From Plasmodium relictum (taxonomy: Eukaryota; Apicomplexa; Aconoidasida; Haemosporida; Plasmodiidae): a DNA stretch of 23,644 nt. The notes under the pieces were generated by a model. The model made no database searches. It saw only the letters and a list, made by a program, of their open reading frames with translations, and was not told the origin of the DNA. The stretch is taken from positions 1 through 23,644 of the forward strand of contig NW_021628816.1 in assembly GCF_900005765.1 (NCBI RefSeq). The letters run 5' to 3'. Position numbers and translations under genes: made by a program. This document shows, one piece after another, positions 10,966 through 19,960 of the stretch; within the stretch, counting starts at the first letter, position 1, and each line of letters opens with the position of its first letter.

Positions 10966-12045
10966 AAAAGTTAAATTTTAAAGCGCTCATAAGTTTGATA
11001 GGTAAACACCTAAATTAACTTTTGAATTTATTCTTAAACTGAAGAACATGTATTTAAATAACTAAGCATATAATATGTTCACAAATAGTAGAGAAAAAAG
11101 GTAATATTCAAGCAGACAAAAAATTTTAGGATGGTATTCACATTAATAGTCAAAAACTATAAAATTAATAATAACAAGAAAAGTATAGGGGATATAAAAA
11201 AAAGGAACTGAAAAAAAAAGAGGAAGATACATAATGAAGTGAATTAACAAGTATATATAAAAAAGAAAAAATTAAAAAATATTGTACATTTTTCTTATGC
11301 TAAGTCGTCAAAAAGATGCTCTCCTTTTGGTGAGTAAGGATAAGCTTAAGAATTCTTACTATTTTATACGTAAGAGGGAAAAAGCAAGAGTATGAAAGTG
11401 CATAGAATAAATAAATGTGATACATTTGGGGAATTTATTCCAAAAAAACAGATACTCTATTTTATATATATATATATTTGTATAGTTAATAATATTATAG
11501 ACCTTTTCTAATTATATTAATAAAAAATATAAAATACATAAAATTTTAATTGTGCATGTAAGGTTTGCAAGGAAAATATATATATTTAAATGCATACGCT
11601 ATAGTTTATGAATCTAAAAATACCTACACTTAAAAGTGCATATGCTAAAAAAAAAAAAAAATTAGGTAAAAATATATATGTGCATGTATTATAATTATTT
11701 CTCATTATTTTTTTTATTAATTTCTAAACAAAAATAATGTTTTTCTTCGATTTTTTTTTTTTTTTTTTTTTGAGTTTTTGTTTCTATGAGTGTTATGCGT
11801 AGTATAAAATACATGATTTTGTGTATACCAATAATTGTGTAGTGCATATGTTAACTCAGGTGTGTTATAAATAATAGAATTGATATTAGGTGATTAATTA
11901 CCAAATATCATAAAAGTGTAATACAATGTATTTTGGGAATAAAATGAATTTTGTATGTTAAAATAAATATTATAATTTATAAATAGTTAATAAGCATTTG
12001 TAATAATTAATATTATAATAAATAAAATAAGTAAAAATATCTCTA
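10966..12045. other. Gene-free stretch with purine-rich and slightly GC-richer patches
   Basis: 11090-11250 is strongly purine-rich. 11297-11395 is a short open frame of 32 codons starting MLSRQKDALLLVSKDKLK, with a more balanced composition than its surroundings. It may be a coding remnant, but I cannot assign it. The remainder shows nothing beyond T runs (11750-11771) and TA-rich sequence. Confidence 0.35.
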
Positions 12046-12110
12046 CATGCTCTTTATTAATACGCTAATTCAATACATTAACTAAATCATTGAACATTTG
12101 TCAATAAAAA
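12046..12110. repeat. Dispersed imperfect palindrome, copy 5
   Basis: CATGCTCTTTATTAATACGC at the left end, TTCAATACATTAACTAAATC in the middle and ATTGAACATTTGTCAATAAA at the right. It lies about 70 bp from copy 6, in the opposite orientation. Confidence 0.7.
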
Positions 12111-12180
12111 ATTTGACTTACCATTTTGAAATTCTAATATGACAAAAAATATTACTCATAAAAGTTGCTAAAAAATGCAA

Positions 12181-12247
12181 GATTTATTAATTTTCCATTC
12201 AATGATTTCGCTAAAGTATTGAATGAGCAAATTAATAAAAAACATGT
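12181..12247. repeat. Dispersed imperfect palindrome, copy 6
   Basis: GATTTATTAATTTTCCATTC, then GCTAAAGTATTGAATGAGCA, then AATTAATAAAAAACATG. It is followed by GTAGAGATGTCTCAACTAAT, the tail that accompanies several copies. It marks the left edge of module B. Confidence 0.8.
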
Positions 12248-12854
12248 AGAGATGTCTCAACTAATTTTATTCATAGTTGGTTAATAAAAGGTATTATTAA
12301 CCTTTTGTAGCATGCTAAGTTAGTTGCTAGTTGTATACGTACAAGTTAGCCATGCACTGACGCTAGTCTTATAAAAAAAAAAAAAAAATAAAGTTATTTA
12401 TTTTTTGTTTGTCTATTTATATATATATACATCTTTGTAATTAAAAAAAAAAAAAATTAATATATTTTTTTTTTTTGGGAGTTTTGAAAGTTATGTTATG
12501 TTATGTTATAATATGTTTTAATTTTTAGTGTAAATAAAAATTAAAAGAAAGAAATGTTAACTTATTAAAACTTAAGAGATAAGAGAAATGTTTATGTATT
12601 ATTCAATGTATATCTTGAAATAACATTGAATATCATAAAATTTTGACTTAATAAATTGTTATAAATTGTTTGTATGTTTTTAATTAAAAGAAGATATTAA
12701 TTCTTTGTAAATAAAAACTCATTTATAACTGTTAATAGGTTTATTAAAAGATGCAGTAAAATTTAACTTCAATTAAATATTATGCATCATAAGAAAACAG
12801 TATATATATATATAATAAAAACGAATATATATACATAAACGTATACTTAGTTAT
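12248..12854. repeat. Module B, copy 1
   Basis: About 600 bp, noncoding, duplicated in diverged form at about 14916-15535. Anchors in order: GGTTAATAAAAGG / GGTTAATAAAACA; CATGCACTGACGCTAG / CATGCACTGATGTTAG; AATTAAAAGAAGATATTAAT / AATTAAAAGAATATACGTAT, each followed by TCTTTGTAA; and TTAGTTATACATGCTCTTTA / TTAGTTATGCATGCTCTTTG leading into a palindrome. A (TTATG)3 run lies at 12491-12505. Confidence 0.75.
12279..12302. repeat. Perfect 9-bp hairpin at the left end of module B
   Basis: GGTTAATAA, a six-base loop AAGGTA, then TTATTAACC. The block 12281-12306 is also repeated exactly, in reverse complement, at 13406-13431. Confidence 0.9.
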
Positions 12855-12923
12855 ACATGCTCTTTATTAATTTGTTTGCTTAATACTCTAGCAAAGTCAT
12901 TAAACGGGCAATTAATAAATCAA
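12855..12923. repeat. Dispersed imperfect palindrome, copy 7 (boundary of modules B and D)
   Basis: CATGCTCTTTATTAATTTGT at the left, AATACTCTAGCAAAGTCATT in the centre, and GGGCAATTAATAAATCAA at the right. The TTATTAATT and AATTAATAA arms are perfect inverted repeats. This is one of the best-preserved copies. Confidence 0.85.
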
Positions 12924-13530
12924 TAGTAGACATATACTTATGCCACTAATACGTAAATTTTATACATACAATTTACAAAACTGAGGAATTATTTTTTCGG
13001 AGACATGCACTTACTTTAATAAATAATAACTTTTATTTTTATTAAAAATTAAAATCTTTAAAACTATTGATTGTATGTAAAATAATTAGTTAAAGCAAGC
13101 AAATAAATTCAAATTATAGTTATTAGCAGTCATTCATAAATACGTAAAAATTAAATGCTAATAAAAACAAAATCCCTTTACTTTTTCTATTAAACTTTGA
13201 ATTAAATTTTCTATAGTTCAAAAATTAATAAGACAAAAACTAATTTTTGTATATAATAATTTATTAATTTTCTCTCCAGAATAAAAATAAAAAAATATAT
13301 TTAACAAAAACAATTTTGAAAGTATAGAAGTAATAACTTTTTTTTTAGCTGTCTAATGTGTATAGTTAACCCTCTATTTTCTTTAAAAGTTAACTATTAT
13401 TTTATAAAAGGTTAATAATACCTTTTATTAATCATTAAAATATGTTGAGCGTATAAATAAACTTCTATCTATGATATATTTCATCTTGTTAACAACCAAA
13501 AAGGTAGATAACGCTTTTTATTTACATGCA
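12924..13530. repeat. Module D, copy 1
   Basis: Duplicated in diverged form at 17943-18430. Anchors: TTTATTTTTATTAAAAATTA / TTTATTTTTATTAAAAATTT; TATGTAAAATAATTA / TATGTAAAATAATTA; and AAGCAAATAA / AAGCAAATAA. The right end (13406-13431) is an exact inverted copy of the left end of module B. No open frame. Confidence 0.75.
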
Positions 13531-14479
13531 ATAAGGAATTTTTTTACTGAAAAAAAATTAAAAGATGAAGTAACATTTTTATTCATAAGATTCTATTATT
13601 TTTATTAAGATTTAATTTTTCTTTTTTATTCTAAAGTATTTAGACTTATCATGTTTAGAATTAAATTAAGAAAAATTGAAAAATGTTTACATTTAAATTT
13701 ATTATTAAACTTATCGATATATAAATTGGTAAAACAATAATAGTAATAATTGAGTTCGATTGCATATAAAATATTTTTGCTATAATGAAATAGTCCATTA
13801 AAATAAAGAATGCACATAGTTAATAAAAATATTATTGTCCCTTTTTAGAATCTTAAAAGAATGATAAATAATACAAAATGATATCTATAGAACTTGTCTC
13901 AAATATTAATAGATTTAACCACTAGACATCTAATGGATCTCTTCATGAAACAATAATACACAATTTTTTTTTTAATTCTCTCTAAAAATTAAGAAGTGAG
14001 AAAAGAAAATTTTTAAAAGATAAATAAAGTTTTAATTTAAATTACAATAAAAAATTTTATTTTTTTTTTAAAATAAAAAAACTACTGATCATAATATTTT
14101 TTTTATTAAAATTTTTTTTTCATATTAAATTTTTTACTTTTTCCTATATTAAAAATTTTCAGAGTGCATAAGTACAATATTAAATAAAGTTTTAATTTGT
14201 GTTTACCCTTGAATTTATTAATAAAATTATTATATTATAATTTTATAAGACAGCATCCATCATGCGATTGTGGCAATTGCTACATGAGAAACTATGTAAT
14301 CACAACTTGTACATATGATGTAATAAAAAATAAAAAATTAAATGTATAAATCTAAATAGAAGATATAATATCCTAATTAAAATTTGGAAAAATAATACAA
14401 ATATGAATAACATTTTCTCTATACAAAAGTAAATAAAGCAACAAATGACAAAAATTAAAATATAGAAATAAAAATAGAG
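13531..14479. other. Gene-free stretch left of the retrotransposon remnant
   Basis: AT-rich. A 63-codon minus-strand frame at 13626-13817 is Asn/Phe/Tyr-rich and has no recognisable domain. 13818-13850 (GTTAATAAAAATATTATTGT...) is a weak further relative of the module B left end. Nothing else supported. Confidence 0.4.
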
Positions 14480-14830
14480 AAAAATGTAATACTAGCTATT
14501 ATTGAAAAAGGAAAAAAATCTTCCACAAGAAAGCAAATCATCTAAATTAGAAACAATTATGAAAACCAGATAGAAACAGAAAATATGAAAATTGATGATG
14601 ACAAAAAATAGGAAAAAGAATCATATGTTTATCTAATTTCTGGTCATTTTAGTGATGAAGTTAATAATAATATTAACCTTAATTTTAAGATTAGCAACAA
14701 ATTAAGTGAATTTGCGCTAGATGTTGTTGTCTATTTATGCGCAATGTCTCTCTTAAAAGGAATTAGTACTATAATAACATCTGAATATTTCTAGAATGAA
14801 AATATATGGTGTAATGAATGAGTAATATAT
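14480..14830 (+). pseudogene. Coding remnant, possibly the Ty3/gypsy protease region
   Basis: In one frame 14612-14791 is open for 60 codons without an ATG, and the frame continues upstream with a TAG at 14609 and an earlier TAA. Composition is visibly less AT-rich than the surroundings. The end reads ALDVVVYLCAMSLLKGIST, then a stop at 14792, then NENIWC. In Ty3/gypsy polyproteins the protease ends with a hydrophobic stretch, a D-hh-LG-(M/I)-D-W block, and an I-x-(F/W) about 15 residues later; LLKGIS and NIW could be worn versions. The position, upstream of an RT remnant in the same orientation, fits. The catalytic D-(S/T)-G is not seen, so the assignment is tentative; coding origin itself is more certain. 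Confidence 0.4.
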
Positions 14831-14915
14831 GAAAATATTCACAGAAATATTCATTAATATGAGGATTATGAATAATCAGATTAAAATAAGATTCATCATA
14901 TTCTTTTCTAAAAAT

Positions 14916-15535
14916 GATCATATATTAATCAGCGGAGATATTATATAAATTGTAATATTGGTTAATAAAACATGCCATTAGACTTTTATAGTATACAAAG
15001 CTAACTTACTAGTCGAAAAAATACGAGTCAGTCATGCACTGATGTTAGTTAAAAAAAAATATATATATATAGCTATATTTTTTTGTGTTTATTTTATTCT
15101 ATGTATCTTTTGTAAATATAAAAAAAAAAGCATTTTTTTTTTTTTATTATTTTTTTTGTAGTGTTTTGAATTGAAGAGAAAGTCAATTTAATAATGAAAA
15201 TTAACATATGAACAGTGACCATAACAAAATTTTTTATTTCTTTTAATAAATATAAGATACAACTTGGATTATATTCGATTGGCATATTTTGAAATAATAG
15301 TGAATAACTTAAAATTTAATTTTGTTATTTGTCATAACTTTATTATTTGTGTGAGTTTTTAAATTAAAAGAATATACGTATTCTTTGTAAGTAGGTATAT
15401 ATTTTCCAAAGTAAATATAAGTCTGTTAAGAAATATAAAATTGCTTAGTTCAAATTAAATGTTATATATGATAAATATTTCTGTGTATAATATAAGAATA
15501 AGTATATACACTAAAAATCAGTATATTTAGTTATG
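14916..15535. repeat. Module B, copy 2, lying between two coding remnants
   Basis: Diverged duplicate of 12248-12854 (anchors listed there). It starts with a degraded left flank, then GGTTAATAAAAC at 14956, and ends in palindrome copy 8. Unlike copy 1 it is followed by retrotransposon sequence and not by module D. A long terminal repeat of the retrotransposon is an alternative reading, because TGGGATTAGG just after it (from about 15607) starts with TGG like a tRNA primer-binding site. Confidence 0.65.
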
Positions 15536-15601
15536 CATGCTCTTTGTTAATTTGTTTGTTTAATACTCTAGAAAAGTTATTAAATAACCAATTAATAAAT
15601 T
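15536..15601. repeat. Dispersed imperfect palindrome, copy 8
   Basis: CATGCTCTTTGTTAATTTGT, AATACTCTAGAAAAGTTATT and ACCAATTAATAAATTAA. It is nearly the same as copy 7 and ends about 85 bp before the retrotransposon coding remnant. Confidence 0.8.
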
Positions 15602-15685
15602 AAATATGGGATTAGGAAAGTTGAAGTAAATTGTATTTAAGTCATATATAAAAAAGAAAATGTAAAACTTTACTGAGTTCTTTGA

Positions 15686-16842
15686 AAAAGTTGGCATCAG
15701 CTCCTTGAAGTACGTGAGTTGGAAAAAGAACTCGGAAATATGCTCTTATATAAGAAAATGATATAAATAAAAAGTAAACATTTAATTTTATTGAAATACA
15801 TGTCAAACATTAAGGATATAATTCCATACTTCTAGGTGAAAATTTATTATTTGAATTGAAATTAAAATTCGTTGATATGATACAATTAAAAATTACAAGT
15901 TGCTAGTACAAAATGAACTTCATCTATTGAATAGAAAAGAAAAAATATTATATATGAATAGATAGTACAGTTTATGCTCATTCTAATTGGAATATTATAG
16001 CTAATTTTTTACTTTATTCGGCAATTGATGTATACTTCTAAAATTTTTTATGATATAAAACAGTTTTCAAAATTATACATTAAATTTGAATTCTAAAATA
16101 CAAATTCAGAAGGGAATGATAAGTACCGTACTGTCATAATTTTTTTCTATTATAAAATGTTTATTTTTGATACATTATCTTTTAGTTAAAACTAATTTTG
16201 ATTAAATTAAAACATTATTAGGAAATCTTTTTGTAAATGTAATTCAAGAAAAAAGTATATTTATCTATATTGATTATATTATCATTCATACAAAATCCAT
16301 TTCTGAGAATTTTTAGATATCAAAGAATTTTTTGAAATTTCTTAAGATCAAATTAAGAATAATCCTTGATAAAAATAAGTTTCAAGTAATTCATAACACA
16401 CTTAAGAAAAATTATAGATTCCGAAAAGTCAAAGACTTCATTATATGACTATAATATAATTATTAAAGATAATAAACCTAAATAAAAATAACAATTGTTT
16501 TGGAATCCTCTAATTATTACAGAAAGTATATTAAAATGTTTCCAGTTATAACATCCAAACTAAATTTATTATAAGCGAAAAGGAAAAATCTTATATTGTT
16601 ACAGAACTATTTTAATACATTTGATAAAAAAAAAATAAATAACAGAAATAGCTTATCTTTTATCATAGTGGTATATTAGGATTTATATTATTTATACACA
16701 TAAATCATATTATTCTACAGATTAGTACTAAAATAAAAAGTATTCGTTTTAATAGATTTATTCATTTCATGTAAAAGAAAATTAATGATTTTCAACATAA
16801 ATTACATTTAAGATATTCCATGAATCTTTCTATTATTATATT
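15686..16842 (+). pseudogene. Ty3/gypsy reverse transcriptase remnant (with the start of RNase H)
   Basis: A broken pol gene readable in pieces across frames. 15707-15830: EVRELEKELGNMLLYKKMI, a stop, then IKSKH, matching the pre-RT block (E-x-E-x-x-x-M/L-L-x-x-G-x-I-x-x-S-x-S) of gypsy RTs, then NIKDIIPYF like the (K/R)D-x-(Y/F)-P-(L/I)-P region. 16111-16135: DKYRTV, like the (K/D)-x-K-T-A-F region. 16206-16445, one frame with a single stop (16314): NLFVNVIQEKSIFIYIDYII then HTKS, the palm motif Y-x-D-D with the second Asp now Tyr, followed by the conserved LK..KLRI.LDK.KF block. 16512-16535, same frame: NYYRKYIK, the (G)-L-x-N-Y-Y-R-(K/R)-F-I block that opens the RNase H linker. At about 16747-16770 FVLIDLFIS could be the RNase H (T)DAS motif. 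Several stops and shifts, so not functional. The order and spacing of motifs are those of an RT domain. Confidence 0.85.
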
Positions 16843-17392
16843 GGCTAATAAATGATATTATTATCCCTTAATGAAATAATATTTAGCAAATTATTTAGAA
16901 AATAAGATGTTAGTTATACACGCTAGCTATTTAAAAAATATTGAACTATAAAATAAGAAAAGAATATAAATATTTTTTTTTCTATGATGAATTAAATTAA
17001 TTTAGAAAACAATGAAAAATTAAGCTTAAATTAAATGAAAAAAAAAAAGGATTTTGCTTTTGATGATATTTAATTTTTAGTCTTTTTTGAAAATATTGCT
17101 AATAACTTTAACGTGAACAGTTATTTTATTTAAAAAGATAAATTTATGTATAATGAAAATTTTTTGCAATGAAAATTAATATTTTAATAAAAACAAGGAC
17201 ATTTTTATTAAATTAAATAAATGCTTCAAGTACAATAAATATTCTGTTATGTAAACTATGTGTACAAAGAGTACTCATTTATACAATAAATGTAATTTTA
17301 GCAATAATTAAAATTAGTATGTACAACTTTACAATCTATCTGTTATATTTTTTTTCTCAATATTTTGCTAATAAAGTATAAATTAACATGAT
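16843..17392. repeat. Module with a B-like left end
   Basis: Begins TGGCTAATAAATGATATTATTATCCC, a worn copy of the hairpin block at 12279, followed by TTAGTTATACACGCTAGC, comparable to the TTAGCCATGCACTGACGCTAG of module B. The remainder, up to module A copy 2, is unaligned AT-rich DNA. Noncoding. Confidence 0.5.
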
Positions 17393-17876
17393 TGCATTCT
17401 GAATAGAGTTACATACTCATCAAGATGTTTCAGACGAATGAAAACTAAAAATTTATAAAATATGGATTGTTTTAAAATTTGAGAATTTCACAAATCGAAA
17501 ATTTTTTTTTTTTTTTAATTTTTTTTTGTATAATTATTTTATCAATTTTTATAAAAAGCCTTTATGAATTTTGGATAAGCACATATTTGATGAGGAATTA
17601 TACATCTAGTAAAAAAATTTGAATGATCAAAAAGAAAGAAGCTAATATCGAAGAGAAGAAGAAATTCTCTTAAAGTAAACAAGAATGTCTGAATAGGTAA
17701 TGAAATGTTAGAAGAGAAAATATTTAATTAATTATATGATGTTTATTATAAGTTATATATAATTTACATGTGAGTACTATATATTTAAAAATAATTAAAC
17801 ACTAAATTAGCTTTAAATTCAACTTCTACATAAGAGAATTAATAAACCTAATTAAAATTAGCAAATACTTATCTAC
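17393..17876. repeat. Module A, copy 2
   Basis: Diverged duplicate of 8941-8967 plus 9388-9825. Here the two halves are continuous. Ends in palindrome copy 9. No open frame. Confidence 0.65.
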
Positions 17877-17942
17877 TTGCTATTTATTAATGTATTTGTT
17901 CATTGCTATTGCAAATTCACTGAAAAGGCAATTAATAAATCA
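17877..17942. repeat. Dispersed imperfect palindrome, copy 9 (boundary of modules A and D)
   Basis: CTTGCTATTTATTAATGTAT, TTCATTGCTATTGCAAATTC and AAAGGCAATTAATAAATC. The centre is degraded and the arms are kept. Confidence 0.7.
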
Positions 17943-18430
17943 ATAGTTAAGTAGTTACAATTTTAGATGAATTTATTTACTTTAATAAAAATACACCTTT
18001 ATTTTTATTAAAAATTTAAATCTCTGCCAAAACTATTTATTATGTAAAATAATTAATTAAAACAAGCAAATAACATTTTAATACAGTTATTCACAACATT
18101 TCAAAAACACATAAAAATTATATATTAATAAAAACAAAATATTTTTTGTTTTTCTGCTAAATTTATAATTCAATTTTTTTTTTATCATAAAAAAAAATAT
18201 AATTCGATTTAGCAACATCAATTTTTATCCCAAATTTTTATAAAATTAATTTCTCAAAATCTGCTTTTTTTCTCATAAAAAAAAAATATATATATATTAT
18301 TTTTTTTTTTAGGATTAGAGAATGACTGGACTAGTTCGTTGCTTTAATTATGTAAGACAAGCTATTATATTATAAAAAATTAACAATATCTTTTATCCAG
18401 TCATTAAATCATAAAGAAATTTCATATTTC
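17943..18430. repeat. Module D, copy 2
   Basis: Diverged duplicate of 12924-13530 (anchors given there). The right end (about 18375-18430: AATTAACAATATCTTTTATC, then CAGTCATTAAATCAT) corresponds to 13406-13440 of copy 1. Noncoding. Confidence 0.65.
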
Positions 18431-18472
18431 TATATTCTTGTTATTAGCTGTGTATACACATGTTTTTCGTAA

Positions 18473-18649
18473 ATATTATATGAAAATACTCCTGAAACCA
18501 GAAATATTCATTTAAATGGCCAATGGAATATATCACATAAAGATATAATACACTTAAGAAATAAATTATTAATAGTAATGATATGAAATATGGTAATTTT
18601 ATATTCTATGAAATATCCTAAAAATAAGAAGGCAAATAAAGCATTATAA
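18473..18649 (+). pseudogene. Short coding-like remnant, possibly RNase H of the same pol gene
   Basis: One frame is open for 58 codons apart from one stop (18584). It reads NTPETRNIHLNGQWNIS, HKD, then HLRNKLLIV. In Ty3/gypsy RNase H a block L-N-x-x-(Q/E)-x-N-Y-S is followed by (K/R)-E-L-L-A-(I/V)-V; the resemblance is suggestive but short. The stretch after it, 18650-18955, is AT-rich with no frame I can follow. Coding origin is uncertain. Confidence 0.3.
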
Positions 18650-18955
18650 ATCAAGTATATCATATAAAATTATTAAAAGTTATATCATAGAATAATAGAA
18701 TAATCAAATAAGGTATTAAAGACTATATTCATATATTATTGAAAAAAAAATTCATATTTCCCTAAAAAAAATCAAATTTTTATATAACAAAAAAAGAAAG
18801 ATCTACAAGATTTAACTAAAGAATTTAGTTCATGTAAATGAAAATCCATGAACATATATAATATCCATATTCATACTGAAATTTTAGAGTAATATTTCAT
18901 TTTAGGAAATTGATAGTATTTTTCCTTTTAACATGAATGATAGCAAGGTAAAAAT

Positions 18956-19021
18956 GATTAATTAATTGCATGTTTAAAAAATTTTGTAGAGTATTGATAA
19001 AATAAATTAATAAAGAGCATG
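18956..19021. repeat. Dispersed imperfect palindrome, copy 10
   Basis: GATTAATTAATTGCATG, then TAGAGTATTGATAAAATAAA, then TTAATAAAGAGCATG. It is in the same orientation as copies 3 and 6, with the usual tail (CTAATTCTGATTATTAT) following. Confidence 0.7.
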
Positions 19022-19660
19022 TGAAGTTGACTTTTGCTAATTCTGATTATTATAAGAATAAATTTTAATGAATAAGTAGCTTTATATAATTATATTCTAT
19101 AACATGAAAAAAATATCTTACATATTATGATATTTGCAATCCTTTAAATAAATATATGCAAACAAAAATTTTTATCATTCATAATATATTAACTATTTTA
19201 TAAGAAGAATTTATCTAATTTAATTAAAATTTCCTTTTTTTTTTATTAAAACTTAAATTCTCATTATAAAAATCTTTGACTATATATAAAATAATCTTTT
19301 GTATACGAATTTATAATTCTCCATAAAATTAATTTTTACTCAAAAACAATGTACTTATTTATCAAAAATTAATTTTCATCATAAATTTATATGACGGTTT
19401 AGAATCTATTTTAAATTATAAAATATAATTTAAAAAAAAAAAAAAATATAATATAATTATCAACAAATATAATGTTAACAAAAAGAAAAAATATTCATTT
19501 TTTATCAATGCACTTATCTATTGAATAATATTTTTATCTATTTCATTAAGTTATTTTTTTAAATATCTTAAATATACAGCTAATTTTTCACTGTACATTA
19601 CTAATTCATGTGTTTAAAAAGGTTGATAACACTATTGAAAAGAATAAACAAAGAAATATT
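19022..19660. repeat. Module D-like copy after palindrome 10
   Basis: Noncoding. TTTTTTTTTATTAAAACTTAAATTC and CTTTGACTATATATAAAATAATC resemble the start of module D, and AAAAAGGTTGATAACACTATTGA at 19616-19638 resembles the AAAAAGGTAGATAACGCTTT at its end. More worn than the other copies. Confidence 0.4.
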
Positions 19661-19960
19661 GAAATGTTTCTATGTATAATAAAATATATGGGAATTTAAT
19701 ACCTAATGAAAATCCCCTTCAGTCTTCTTGATGTGGTGGAAAATAGTTAAAATGTATTTTTAACCTTTGAGGATGTATAAATTGAGCAAAGTAAATTATA
19801 AAACACTAATGATATATTCAAAATATACTGGTATATGATCCAGTGTTTTAACTAATTAGTCACAGATACTCAAAGTCAATAGTAAAGAATAATTTTTTCT
19901 GGATAATAATTTTTCAAATTTTAAATTTTCATATTATTTGTGATTATAAATTAGGAGGAA
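19661..19960. other. Slightly GC-richer stretch, possible coding remnant
   Basis: 19700-19880 has fewer homopolymers than its surroundings (for example CCCCTTCAGTCTTCTTGATG and GGTATATGATCCAGTG). All frames carry several stops and I can read no known domain. It could be more of the decayed retrotransposon or an unrelated relic. Confidence 0.2.

Larger units (their letters stand above)
14480..19660 (+). mobile_element. Decayed Ty3/gypsy retrotransposon, interrupted by palindrome-bearing modules (proposed extent)
   Basis: Proposed composite: possible protease (14480-14830), module B copy 2, RT and start of RNase H (15686-16842), a block of modules ending in A and D (16843-18430), possible RNase H remainder (18473-18649), then palindrome 10 and a D-like module (18956-19660). 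Only the RT part is strong. The outer limits and the terminal repeats of the element are not identified, and no integrase is recognisable. Confidence 0.5.

Noticed and set aside
13626-13817. 63-codon minus-strand frame
   Set aside because: No domain or signal, and composition as in the surrounding noncoding DNA.
15094-15285. 63-codon minus-strand frame
   Set aside because: Lies inside module B copy 2 with poly-Lys runs from a T tract, and is not conserved in module B copy 1.
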